This document shows, piece by piece, positions 45,697-53,207 of a DNA stretch of 64,000 bases. Position 1 is the stretch's first letter. Each line of letters begins with the position of its first letter. The stretch comes from Devosia sp. 66-22 (lineage in GTDB: Bacteria > Pseudomonadota > Alphaproteobacteria > Rhizobiales > Devosiaceae). The position numbers and the translations under genes are program-made. The DNA lies in contig MKUZ01000017.1 of NCBI GenBank assembly GCA_001899065.1, positions 124,001 to 188,000 on the forward strand, written 5' to 3'. The notes beneath the pieces are model-generated. The model did not search any database. It saw only the letters and a program-made list of their open reading frames with translations, and was not told the DNA's origin.

Positions 45697-46722
45697 CTAG
45701 GCGATGCCGGTCTCCTCAAAAATCGCTTCGACTTCGGCGTGGAGTGCGAGCACATCCACGCGCTGCTTGCCGCGCCGCGACTGAGCGCGGGCAATTCGAT
45801 CCATTGTCTGCTGCGTCATCGGCCGCGCCGCCTTGGCTGCCGCTTCGGTCGCGGCGAGGTCGCCCTGGCTGTGAAGGGCGATGTCGTAGCCGGCATCGAG
45901 CGCCGCGGTGACCCGCTCGGCCCAGGTGCCCGACAGGGCCTCCATGGTGAGGCAGTCGGTGATCAGCACGCCGTCATAGCCAATGTCGCGGCGGATGAGT
46001 TCGTGCACGATGGGCGATACCGAGGCGGGCCGCTCGCGATCGATCTGCGTGAAGATAAGGTGGGCGACCATCGCCCAGGGCGAGTCGCGCAGCGCCGCGA
46101 AGGGACGGAAATCTGTGTCGCGCATGTCCTCGACCGACGCGTCGACGACGGGGCAGTCGAAATGCGGATCGACCGTGACGCGGCCGTAGCCGGGGATGTG
46201 CTTGATGATCGGCAGCTCGCCCACTTCGAGCATGGCATCGACCACGACGCGCCCAAGGGCAATGACGAGGTCGGGATCGTCGCCAAAGGCGCGCTGGCCG
46301 ATGACGCCATGCGTCACCTTGCGCGCGAGATCGACAATGGGCGTGGTGCCGCTGTCGATGGTGAGCTCGGCCATCAGGCTGCCCATCGCCAGCGTCGACA
46401 GGCGCAGCGCGCGCGTGCCGAGCTCGAAATCCTTGCGGGCGAGGGCGCCGAAATCGCCCAGCGCGCGGAAGCTCGGCCATTTGCCGTTGTCGAGGCGCTG
46501 CACGCGCCCGCCTTCCTGGTCGATGAAGATGGGCGCGTCGGCGCGGCCGACCGCCTCGCGGAACTGCGCGCACAGGCGCCTCACCTGCTCGGGATTGTCG
46601 AGGTTGCGCTTGAACAGGAACAGGCCGCAGGGATTTGCCTCGCGGAAGAAGGCGACCTCACTGGCGGACAGGTCCAGTCCGGGCATACCGACGAACAAAG
46701 CGAGAGGTGCAGTAGAGGACAA
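45697..46722 (-). CDS. nagZ: Beta-N-acetylhexosaminidase, GH3 NagZ type
   Basis: This 341-residue GH3 enzyme cleaves terminal beta-linked GlcNAc, usually from muropeptides or chitobiose, in the cytoplasm; no signal peptide is visible. Motifs: FIDQEGGRVQRL, KHIPGYGRVTVDPHFDCPVV (usual K-H-[FI]-P-G-[HL]-G-x4-D-[ST]-H), and VLITDCLTMEAL with the nucleophile Asp in ITD. The DPH and YG variants deviate from the usual DSH and HG, but the catalytic His and Asp remain. The start TTG at 46722 has AGGAAG upstream and gives the family length; an in-frame GTG at 46812 adds a non-homologous leader. It heads the transporter operon. Confidence 0.88.
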   Translation of the reverse strand: MSSTAPLALFVGMPGLDLSASEVAFFREANPCGLFLFKRNLDNPEQVRRLCAQFREAVGRADAPIFIDQEGGRVQRLDNGKWPSFRALGDFGALARKDFELGTRALRLSTLAMGSLMAELTIDSGTTPIVDLARKVTHGVIGQRAFGDDPDLVIALGRVVVDAMLEVGELPIIKHIPGYGRVTVDPHFDCPVVDASVEDMRDTDFRPFAALRDSPWAMVAHLIFTQIDRERPASVSPIVHELIRRDIGYDGVLITDCLTMEALSGTWAERVTAALDAGYDIALHSQGDLAATEAAAKAARPMTQQTMDRIARAQSRRGKQRVDVLALHAEVEAIFEETGIA

Positions 46723-46820
46723 GGTCCGCTTCCTGGATTTGTCTGAGACCCATTGAACCCATCGCCAGCATCCGCAACCGATCGGGCAGCCAAAGGCGCC
46801 CGCAACGAGCACCCACCCGG

Positions 46821-46849
46821 ACGCTAGCCGAGCGAAAAAATGTGGTCAA
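46821..46849 (-). promoter_or_regulatory. Candidate promoter for the nagZ–transporter operon
   Basis: On the minus strand TTGACC (46849-46844) and TAGCGT (46826-46821) are separated by 17 bases. Transcription would start near 46814 and give a leader of about 90 bases before the TTG start of nagZ. The -10 box is only a partial match. Confidence 0.4.
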
Positions 46850-46872
46850 TTGTTTCAGGGCAGAATCGGGAG

Positions 46873-46889
46873 ATGTAAATTTGTTACAT
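46873..46889. promoter_or_regulatory. Inverted repeat, possible operator between nagZ and dehydrogenase genes
   Basis: A perfect inverted repeat ATGTAA-N5-TTACAT lies in an AT-rich patch of the 257-base divergent gap between nagZ and the Gfo/Idh/MocA gene. It sits about 24 bases upstream of the candidate nagZ -35 box and 91 bases before the dehydrogenase start. The size and position fit a dimeric transcription factor site; which factor binds is unknown. Confidence 0.45.
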
Positions 46890-46979
46890 TCGTAGCCCAC
46901 GGGGCAAGATGGTGTAGGTGACGACCCGGGCCTGCCGTGATCCACACGCCACGTCGAGGCCCGCGTGCGGAGGACGGCG

Positions 46980-47924
46980 ATGCGACTTGGAGTGATCGGC
47001 GCAGGCGGGATCGCGGTGCGGCATCTGGCGGCGCTCGAGCAGGAGGGCGGCGAGGGCGTCACGGTCGTTGCCCATCTGGCGCGCGGCCCCGAGCGCGCGG
47101 CCAGGGCGGCGGAGCGATTCGGCGGGGCTGCCTTCACCGATATCGACGCGTTCATCGGCGAGGGGCGGCCCGACGCCGTGCTGGTGACGCTGCCGCCGGC
47201 GGAACACGGGGCTGTCGAACGCGCGCTGATTGCGGCGCGCATCCCGATGCTCGTCGAAAAGCCGATCGGCCTCGACCTCGCGACGCCGCTCGCGATCGGC
47301 GCGGCGGCCGAGGCGAGCGGCCTCGTGGTCGCCGCGGGCTACAACTGGCGGGCGCTCGATACGCTCGACCGCGTGCGCGAGCTGCTCGATGAGACGCCGG
47401 CGCAGATGGTTCTCGGCCGCTTCCACATCGGCACGCCGGCGACGCCGTGGTGGCGGTTTGCGGCGCAGAGCGGCGGGCAGTTCCTCGAACAGGCGTGCCA
47501 TCTGGTCGACCTGGCGCGCCACCTCGTGGGCGAGGGCGAGCTGCTCGGAGCGGCCGGCGCTTTCGGACGGCTGCCCGAGTTCGCCGATGGCGACGTGGCG
47601 GGCACCAGCGCCGCCCTGCTCCGTTTCGGCGGCGTGCCGGGCGTGGTGACCGCCACCTGCCTGCTGCCGGGTGGTCCCGGCGCCGAGCTGCGGCTGATCT
47701 GTGCCGGACGGGAGATCGTCATCACGCTCGGCGGCGTGACGGTTGCCACCAATGGCGCCACGGAGAGTCTGGAGTCGCGTTCCAGTTCCTATGTGCGGCA
47801 GAACCTGAGGTTCTTTGCGGCCGTGAGGGCCGGGGAGCCGGACGCGGTGTTCTGCACCTACGCCGATGCGATCCGCACGCATCGGCTGTGCCTCGCCATC
47901 ACCGAGGCCGTCGCCGCGGCCTGA
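46980..47924 (+). CDS. Gfo/Idh/MocA family oxidoreductase
   Basis: This 314-residue NAD(P)-dependent dehydrogenase has a Rossmann N-terminus (LGVIGAGGIAVRHLAALE, about 3-20) and the family lysine motif LVEKPIGLDLA (about 92-102). The C-terminal domain contains FLEQACHLVDLARHLVG, with a His that commonly acts in catalysis. Such enzymes oxidise or reduce sugars, inositol, sugar acids or amino acids. The ATG at 46980 has GGAGG nine bases upstream. It points into the RraA–transporter cluster and is likely to feed the same pathway. Confidence 0.88.
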   Translation: MRLGVIGAGGIAVRHLAALEQEGGEGVTVVAHLARGPERAARAAERFGGAAFTDIDAFIGEGRPDAVLVTLPPAEHGAVERALIAARIPMLVEKPIGLDLATPLAIGAAAEASGLVVAAGYNWRALDTLDRVRELLDETPAQMVLGRFHIGTPATPWWRFAAQSGGQFLEQACHLVDLARHLVGEGELLGAAGAFGRLPEFADGDVAGTSAALLRFGGVPGVVTATCLLPGGPGAELRLICAGREIVITLGGVTVATNGATESLESRSSSYVRQNLRFFAAVRAGEPDAVFCTYADAIRTHRLCLAITEAVAAA

Positions 47925-47969
47925 TCTGTGACAGCATCGTCCTGAAATCGCATTGACCGCGACGATGGT

Positions 47970-48020
47970 TTGTGCTCACCATGTCAGCAATAACAAATAG
48001 CGTTCAGCATTGCAGAACGC
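47970..48020 (+). promoter_or_regulatory. Candidate promoter with overlapping near-palindromic operator
   Basis: TTGTGC at 47970-47975 and ACAAAT at 47993-47998, 17 bases apart, could form a promoter. Just after lies a 21-base near-palindrome at 48000-48020, GCGTTC-N9-GAACGC, with further symmetry in the middle (GCATTGC). A repressor bound there would block initiation. The IclR regulator encoded at 56433 is a candidate binder. Confidence 0.45.
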
Positions 48021-48022
48021 AG

Positions 48023-48799
48023 GTGCGGGAGGTTGAACTGTCCACAAAGCAAGCCCTGACGGCTGGCGAACTGCTGCGTTTGCGCCGGTTTTCCACCCCG
48101 ACAGTGTTCAACGGCTGGGAACAGGTGAGCCGCATCGACCGCCGGACAGTGGTCAACAAGCAGGACGTACGGGATTTCATGCCGCAGTTCGGCGCGATGG
48201 CCGGCTACGCGGTCACGCTCGAAGTGCAGCCGAGCAATCCGGACCATCTGCGCAACACGCCCGACGCGCCGCAGCGCTATCGCGAATATCTCGAGAGCAT
48301 GCCGGGGCCCAAGATCGTCGTCATCAAGGACGCCGACAGCCCCAATGTGATCGGCACCTATTTTGGCGAGGTCAATGCGAGCCTGCATCGCGCGCTGGGC
48401 TGCGTCGGCCTCATCACCGATGGCGGCGTGCGCGACGTCAACGAGATGGCCTCGATCGGCTTCAAGGCGCTCGCGGCGCGGCTGTGCGTGGGCCACGCCT
48501 ATGCCTGGCCGGTGCGCTGGGGCCACGAGGTCGAGGTCTTCGGCCTCAAGATCGCCTCGGGTCAGCTCGTTCACGCCGATCAGCACGGCTTCATGATCAT
48601 CCCCGAGGAGGATCAGAAGAAGGTGTTCGACGCGACGCTGTTCATGGACGGCAATGAGTGCACCTCGGTGATCGAGGCCACACAGATCCTGGCCGGCCGC
48701 TCGATGAGCGAAACGCGGGCGGCGCTGGTCGAAGCAGAACGGCGTTTCGGCGCCGCCGCACTCGAGACTTTCGGCAAGAAGGGCGAATGGTCCGCCTGA
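48023..48799 (+). CDS. RraA/HMG-CHA aldolase family protein
   Basis: The protein, about 258 residues, has the RraA-like fold shared by the RNase E inhibitor RraA and the aldolases that split 4-hydroxy-4-methyl-2-oxoglutarate or oxaloacetate. Motifs are FSTPTVFNGWEQVS near the start, ASLHRALGCVGLITDGGVRD with the conserved G-x-x-T-D-G-x-x-R-D (about 138-148), and LVHADQHGFMIIPEE. The last Asp and Arg bind the metal and carboxylate in aldolases. A catalytic role fits the catabolic context. The start is uncertain: the ATG at 47981 overlaps the putative promoter, so I chose GTG 48023; CTG 48038 with GGGAGG upstream is an alternative. Confidence 0.82.
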   Translation: MREVELSTKQALTAGELLRLRRFSTPTVFNGWEQVSRIDRRTVVNKQDVRDFMPQFGAMAGYAVTLEVQPSNPDHLRNTPDAPQRYREYLESMPGPKIVVIKDADSPNVIGTYFGEVNASLHRALGCVGLITDGGVRDVNEMASIGFKALAARLCVGHAYAWPVRWGHEVEVFGLKIASGQLVHADQHGFMIIPEEDQKKVFDATLFMDGNECTSVIEATQILAGRSMSETRAALVEAERRFGAAALETFGKKGEWSA

Positions 48800-48861
48800 C
48801 GATCGGGTTGCCGCCGCCGGCGGCGACCACAACGACCACAACGACCCAAGGGAGGGGCCCG

Positions 48862-50859
48862 ATGAAGACGACAATCAGACGACTTTTGGGTGCCGCAACG
48901 CTTGCGATCCTCGCGGGCGTCGGCTCCAGCATGGTAGCCACCGCCACTTACGCACAGACGCAGGAAATCGCCCTCGTCGACCAGTTCATGGCGTGGAACC
49001 TCGACGACTATGAAGCGGCCGGCACCAAAGTGCCCGACTTCAAGCAGTCGCCCAGCTTCGACGACGCTGTCGCCGCAGGCACGCTGCCGGCGCTCGCCGA
49101 CCGCCTGCCGGCACGCGAGGACGTGATGGTGGTGCGGCCGCGCGAATCGATCGGCACCTATGGCGGCACGATCCGCTACAACGCGACCAACCCGCAGTCC
49201 TTCGGCAATGTCGGCTACTCGGCCTGGGACGCGCATCTCGCCGGCGTCACCACGAACTGGGAAATTGTCTATCCCGACATCGCCCGCAGCATCGAGCTGG
49301 CCGCCGACAACATGTCGGCGACCGTCACGTTGCGCAAGGGCATGAAGTGGAGCGACGGCCAGCCGGTCACCGCCGACGACATCCTGTTCTTCTTCAACGA
49401 TATCGGCGGGCAGGGCGACCTGCCGCCGCTGCCGGGCAATCTGATCGTGGGCGGCAAGCCCATCGTCGTCGAAAAGATCGACGACCAGACGGTGAAGTTC
49501 AACTTCGCCGCGCCGAACCCGGCCTTCATCCTGTCGGTGGCGCGCGCCGAGCCCGGCTTCCCGCTGGCGCCCAAGCACTACCTGCAGAAGTGGCACAAGG
49601 ACTACAACGCGGACGCCGAGAAGATCGCGACCGAAGAGGGCTTCGCCTCCTGGGTCGACGCCTTCGTGTCGCACCAGAACGGCCAGACCGGCGACTTCCA
49701 GGTCGACGTCAACCTGCCGGTGCTCAAGCCCTGGATGCTGAGCGAGGTCGACCAGTTCGGCAACCAGTACTACCGCCGCAACCCGTACTACTGGAAGGTG
49801 GACACCGAGGGGAACCAGCTTCCCTATCTCGATGAGCAGGTCCGCATGCTCGTGTCCGACCCCGAAGTGGTCAAGCTCAACGTGCAGTCGGGCCAGCTCG
49901 ACTATGCCGACAAGTTCTCGCAGGCCGACCTGCCGGTGCTCAAGGCCGGCGAGCAGGCGGGCAACTACACCACCATGCTCTACACCGCCGACCTCGGCGC
50001 CATCGTGAAGTACCAGTTCAACATCACCACCAAGGATGATGTGCTGCGCGGGATCTTCAACGATGTCCGCTTCCGCGAGGCGATGTCGCTGGCCGTCAAC
50101 CGCCAGGAGATCAACGATACGATCTTCTTCGGCCTCGGCGTGCCGCGGCAGTGGGGCGTGTCGTCCAAGTCGCCGTTCTACGAAGACTGGATGGGCAGCT
50201 ACTTCTCGGACTACGACGTCGACAAGGCCAATGCGCTGCTCGACGAGATGGGTCTCACCAAGGGCGCCGACGGCATCCGCGTGCGGCCCGACGGACAGCC
50301 GCTGCGCGTGATCCTGCACGATGCGATCAACCGCGTGCCGCTGTCGGAACTGATGGCCGAGTACTGGACCGCGGTGGGCGTGTCGACGCAGGTCAACACC
50401 GTCACCCGCGAAACCTTCGCCCAGGCCGTCGCGGCGGGCGAGGTGCAGGCCTCGGTGTGGTTCGCCGACGTCGTGTCCGAAAAGGACATGTACACGCGTC
50501 CCATCTGGTTCCGTCCGCCCTATGGTCTTGACACCAACCCGGTGGGTGGCGGCTTGGCCTGGCGCAAGTGGCAGCTCAGCAACGGCGCTGAGGGCGAGGA
50601 ACCGCCGGCCGAGTACAAGGCCCAGCAGGACCTCGTGACCAAGTGGCAGGCTACGCCGCTCGGCTCGCAAGAGTACTACACGCTCGGCAAGGAAGTGGTC
50701 GGCAACACCGTCAAGCAGATGCTCCACATCGGCACGGTGGGCGAGGTGCCCTACGTCTACACCCGCTCCAACAAGCTCAAGAACTTCCCCGACAACAACA
50801 TGCTCTTCATCGACCACCTGCGTGGTGGCCATGCCGAGCAGTGGTACCTGACCAAGTAA
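48862..50859 (+). CDS. Large family 5 solute-binding protein
   Basis: This 665-residue periplasmic protein has a signal peptide (TIRRLLGAATLAILAGVGSS, ending in TATYA-QT at about 31) and an SBP_bac_5 fold with SIGTYGGTIRYNATNPQS (about 96-113), VTLRKGMKWSDGQPVTADDI and FNDVRFREAMSLAVNRQEIN. It is about 120 residues longer than typical peptide-binding relatives, as in the group that binds alpha-galactosides and other oligosaccharides. The start has GGAGGGG upstream. A strong hairpin follows the stop. In the 60-base gap before it lie a 14-base palindrome and two and a half copies of a 9-base repeat, CGACCACAA. Confidence 0.94.
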   Translation: MKTTIRRLLGAATLAILAGVGSSMVATATYAQTQEIALVDQFMAWNLDDYEAAGTKVPDFKQSPSFDDAVAAGTLPALADRLPAREDVMVVRPRESIGTYGGTIRYNATNPQSFGNVGYSAWDAHLAGVTTNWEIVYPDIARSIELAADNMSATVTLRKGMKWSDGQPVTADDILFFFNDIGGQGDLPPLPGNLIVGGKPIVVEKIDDQTVKFNFAAPNPAFILSVARAEPGFPLAPKHYLQKWHKDYNADAEKIATEEGFASWVDAFVSHQNGQTGDFQVDVNLPVLKPWMLSEVDQFGNQYYRRNPYYWKVDTEGNQLPYLDEQVRMLVSDPEVVKLNVQSGQLDYADKFSQADLPVLKAGEQAGNYTTMLYTADLGAIVKYQFNITTKDDVLRGIFNDVRFREAMSLAVNRQEINDTIFFGLGVPRQWGVSSKSPFYEDWMGSYFSDYDVDKANALLDEMGLTKGADGIRVRPDGQPLRVILHDAINRVPLSELMAEYWTAVGVSTQVNTVTRETFAQAVAAGEVQASVWFADVVSEKDMYTRPIWFRPPYGLDTNPVGGGLAWRKWQLSNGAEGEEPPAEYKAQQDLVTKWQATPLGSQEYYTLGKEVVGNTVKQMLHIGTVGEVPYVYTRSNKLKNFPDNNMLFIDHLRGGHAEQWYLTK

Positions 50860-50874
50860 TCCTCCCTGTGACCT

Positions 50875-50899
50875 GGCCGGGCGGGCTTCCTGCCCGGCC
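50875..50899 (+). terminator. Hairpin after binding-protein gene
   Basis: GGCCGGGC and GCCCGGCC form an 8-base-pair stem around GGGCTTCCT, 15 bases after the stop codon, without a T run. The position matches the hairpin after the binding-protein gene of the nagZ operon and suggests partial attenuation or mRNA stabilisation. Confidence 0.65.
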
Positions 50900-50949
50900 T
50901 CACCCGCTGCCCTGAATAGCCGGCGCGAAGGAGCGCCCTCCAAGCCAAA

Positions 50950-52146
50950 ATGATCCCACTCAGCCAAGTCAAATATCAGCCCGAACTCACGCGCACGTTC
51001 CTCGGCAGCCCCAGCGTCGTCCGCCTTCCCGACAATGCGCTCGTGGTGAGCCACGACTATTATGGCGTCGGCTGCCCGCGGAACCAGGAGTCCGAGGAGA
51101 GCCTCACCAGCATCTACCGCTCGGAGGATAATGGCGCGACCTGGGTGAACATCACCCACATCATGAACTGCTACTGGAGCACGCTGTTCTACCACAACGG
51201 CGCCCTCTACATCTTCGGCACGTCGCAGCAGTATGGCTCGATCGTGATCCGCCGCTCGGACGACGGCGGCTACACCTGGACGCATCCCACGGTGGACCAT
51301 CCCGAGAATGGCTGGCTGTTCCCCGGCGGCTTCTACCACGACGGTCCGAACTATCATTGCGCCCCAGTGGCCGTGACCATCCACAACGGCCGCATCTACA
51401 AGGCCTTCGAGGACTGCACGCCCTGCGTGTGGGGAACGGGGTTCCAGGCCTGCGTCGTGTCGGCGCCGGTCGACGCCAATCTGCTCGATGCCGCCAACTG
51501 GACGATGAGCAACAAGATTCCGTTCGACCCCGCCTGGGTGCCTAAGGAGTGGGGCCGCACACTGAAGCCCGGCTGGCGCGAGGGCAACGTCGTCGCCGAT
51601 CCCGACGGGCAATTGTGGGATATCATGACCTTCGAGGCCGGCCCGCTCGAAGCCGAGAAATCGGCGCGCATCAAGATCGAGGACGACGGCAAGAAGATCA
51701 GCTTCGATCCGGCGACCGGCTATTTCGACCTGCCGGGCTGCAAGGCCAAGCTGACCATCCGCCGCGACCCGGTGACCGGTGAATATCTCACCATCGGCAA
51801 TGCGCTCGACGACCACGACATCCTGCGCAAATGGGCCCGCGAGGAAGACGACAGCTTCACGCGCTTCCACAAGGACCACTCGATGCGGCAGCGCAACAAG
51901 GTCTATGTGCTGGCGTCCAAGGATCTGTGGAACTGGCGCCGGGTGAAGCAGCTGATCCGCGACGAGACGGGGCTCAAGCCCGAGGACTCGATCCGCCTCA
52001 GCGGCTTCCAGTACACCGACTGGCAGTTCGACGGCGACAACGACATTATCTTCGCCGTGCGCAGCGCCTATCGCGGCGCCGCCAATTTCCACGACGCCAA
52101 CCGCATCTTCTACGGCACCATCCCGAACTTCCGGGACCTGCTCTAG
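50950..52146 (+). CDS. Sialidase-fold (BNR/Asp-box) protein, cytoplasmic
   Basis: This 398-residue protein has a six-bladed beta-propeller signature. Two clear Asp boxes are visible: SEDNGATW at 58-65 and SDDGGYTW at 103-110. The entry region FLGSPSVVRLPDNALVVSHD (17-36) resembles the start of sialidases but lacks the Arg of the usual [FY]RIP motif, so a standard sialic-acid-binding arginine triad is not evident. There is no signal peptide, so it acts on imported material. A role as a glycosidase for an acidic or other sugar is inferred from fold and context. The start at 50950 follows AAGGAG at a rather long distance. Confidence 0.8.
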   Translation: MIPLSQVKYQPELTRTFLGSPSVVRLPDNALVVSHDYYGVGCPRNQESEESLTSIYRSEDNGATWVNITHIMNCYWSTLFYHNGALYIFGTSQQYGSIVIRRSDDGGYTWTHPTVDHPENGWLFPGGFYHDGPNYHCAPVAVTIHNGRIYKAFEDCTPCVWGTGFQACVVSAPVDANLLDAANWTMSNKIPFDPAWVPKEWGRTLKPGWREGNVVADPDGQLWDIMTFEAGPLEAEKSARIKIEDDGKKISFDPATGYFDLPGCKAKLTIRRDPVTGEYLTIGNALDDHDILRKWAREEDDSFTRFHKDHSMRQRNKVYVLASKDLWNWRRVKQLIRDETGLKPEDSIRLSGFQYTDWQFDGDNDIIFAVRSAYRGAANFHDANRIFYGTIPNFRDLL

Positions 52147-52153
52147 CTGACGA

Positions 52154-52177
52154 GGGCGGGACGGCAACGTCCCGCCC
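52154..52177 (+). terminator. Hairpin after sialidase-fold gene
   Basis: A perfect 9-base-pair stem, GGGCGGGAC / GTCCCGCCC, with loop GGCAAC lies in the 55-base gap before the first permease gene. No T run follows, so it may attenuate or stabilise the mRNA. Confidence 0.6.
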
Positions 52178-52201
52178 GCCTCCGCCGAACGAGGGACATC
52201 G

Positions 52202-53197
52202 ATGCTATCCTATATCGTGCGCCGCCTCGCCTATATGGTCGTCGTGCTCGTGCTCGTCTCGGTGGTGTGCTTCTATATCATCAACCTGCCGCCGGGCAGC
52301 TTCATCGAGACCTTCGCCACCCAGCTCGACGCCGCCGGCTCGCCGGCCACCCAGGCGCAGCTCGACTTCCTCACGGTGCGCTACGGCCTCGATCAGCCGC
52401 TCCATGTGCAATACTGGAACTGGATCGTGCCGCTCGTGACGCAGGGCGACTACGGCTACTCGTTCGAATGGCAGCAGCCGGTGTGGACACTGCTCGCCGA
52501 CCGGCTGTGGCTCACCATCATCGTGTCGCTCGTCTCGATGGTGTTCGTCTATGTCGTGTCGATCCCGGTGGCGCTCTATTCGGCGACGCACCAGTACTCG
52601 GTCGGCGACTACAGCTTCAGCCTGCTCGGCATCATCGGCCTCGCCGTGCCGAACTTCCTGCTCGCCCTCGTGCTGCTCGTCGCCTCGGCGCGGCTGTTCG
52701 GCGTGACCCCCACGGGACTGTTCTCGCCCGAATACATCACCGCGCCCTGGAGCTGGGAGAAGGTGTGGGACCTGATGATCCACCTGCCGGTGCCGGTCAT
52801 CGTCGTTGGTCTCGCCGGCACCGCCGCGACCATTCGCATCCTTCGCTCGCAACTGCTCGACGAGTTCCAGAAGCAATATGTGATCACCGCGCGCGCCAAG
52901 GGCGTACCCGAGGGGCGGCTGCTGATGAAGTATCCCTTCCGCGTGGCGCTCAACCCGATCATCTCGACGGCGGGGCACCTGCTGCCCGACATCGTCTCGG
53001 GCTCGACCATCGTCGCCATCGTGCTGGGCCTGCCCACCATCGGCCCGCTGCTGCTGCGCGCCATCGTCGCGCAGGACACCTATGTCGCCGCGAGCTGCCT
53101 GATGCTGCTGGGCGTGCTCACCGTGGTGGGCGTCGTGATGTCCGATATCCTGCTCACGATGCTCGATCCGCGCGTGCGCATGAGCCGGGCCAATTGA
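52202..53197 (+). CDS. ABC transporter permease, DppB type
   Basis: This 331-residue membrane protein starts MLSYIVRRLAYMVVVLVLVS, the standard first helix, and has SVVCFYIINLPPGSFIETFA, followed by RYGLDQPLHVQYWNWI. The coupling-helix region is YVITARAKGVPEGRLLMKYP (about 225-244), contacting the ATPases, and it ends near MLDPRVRMSRA. It is eleven bases from the second permease gene. Confidence 0.94.
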   Translation: MLSYIVRRLAYMVVVLVLVSVVCFYIINLPPGSFIETFATQLDAAGSPATQAQLDFLTVRYGLDQPLHVQYWNWIVPLVTQGDYGYSFEWQQPVWTLLADRLWLTIIVSLVSMVFVYVVSIPVALYSATHQYSVGDYSFSLLGIIGLAVPNFLLALVLLVASARLFGVTPTGLFSPEYITAPWSWEKVWDLMIHLPVPVIVVGLAGTAATIRILRSQLLDEFQKQYVITARAKGVPEGRLLMKYPFRVALNPIISTAGHLLPDIVSGSTIVAIVLGLPTIGPLLLRAIVAQDTYVAASCLMLLGVLTVVGVVMSDILLTMLDPRVRMSRAN

Positions 53198-53207
53198 GGA
53201 GAGCGCC

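Noticed and set aside
48613-52167. A 1184-codon open frame on the minus strand opposite the binding-protein and sialidase-fold genes
   Set aside because: It is antisense to two clearly recognisable genes. Such frames stay open because of the extreme GC content at third positions. The predicted product is Arg/His/Val-rich with no family motifs and no ribosome-binding site.
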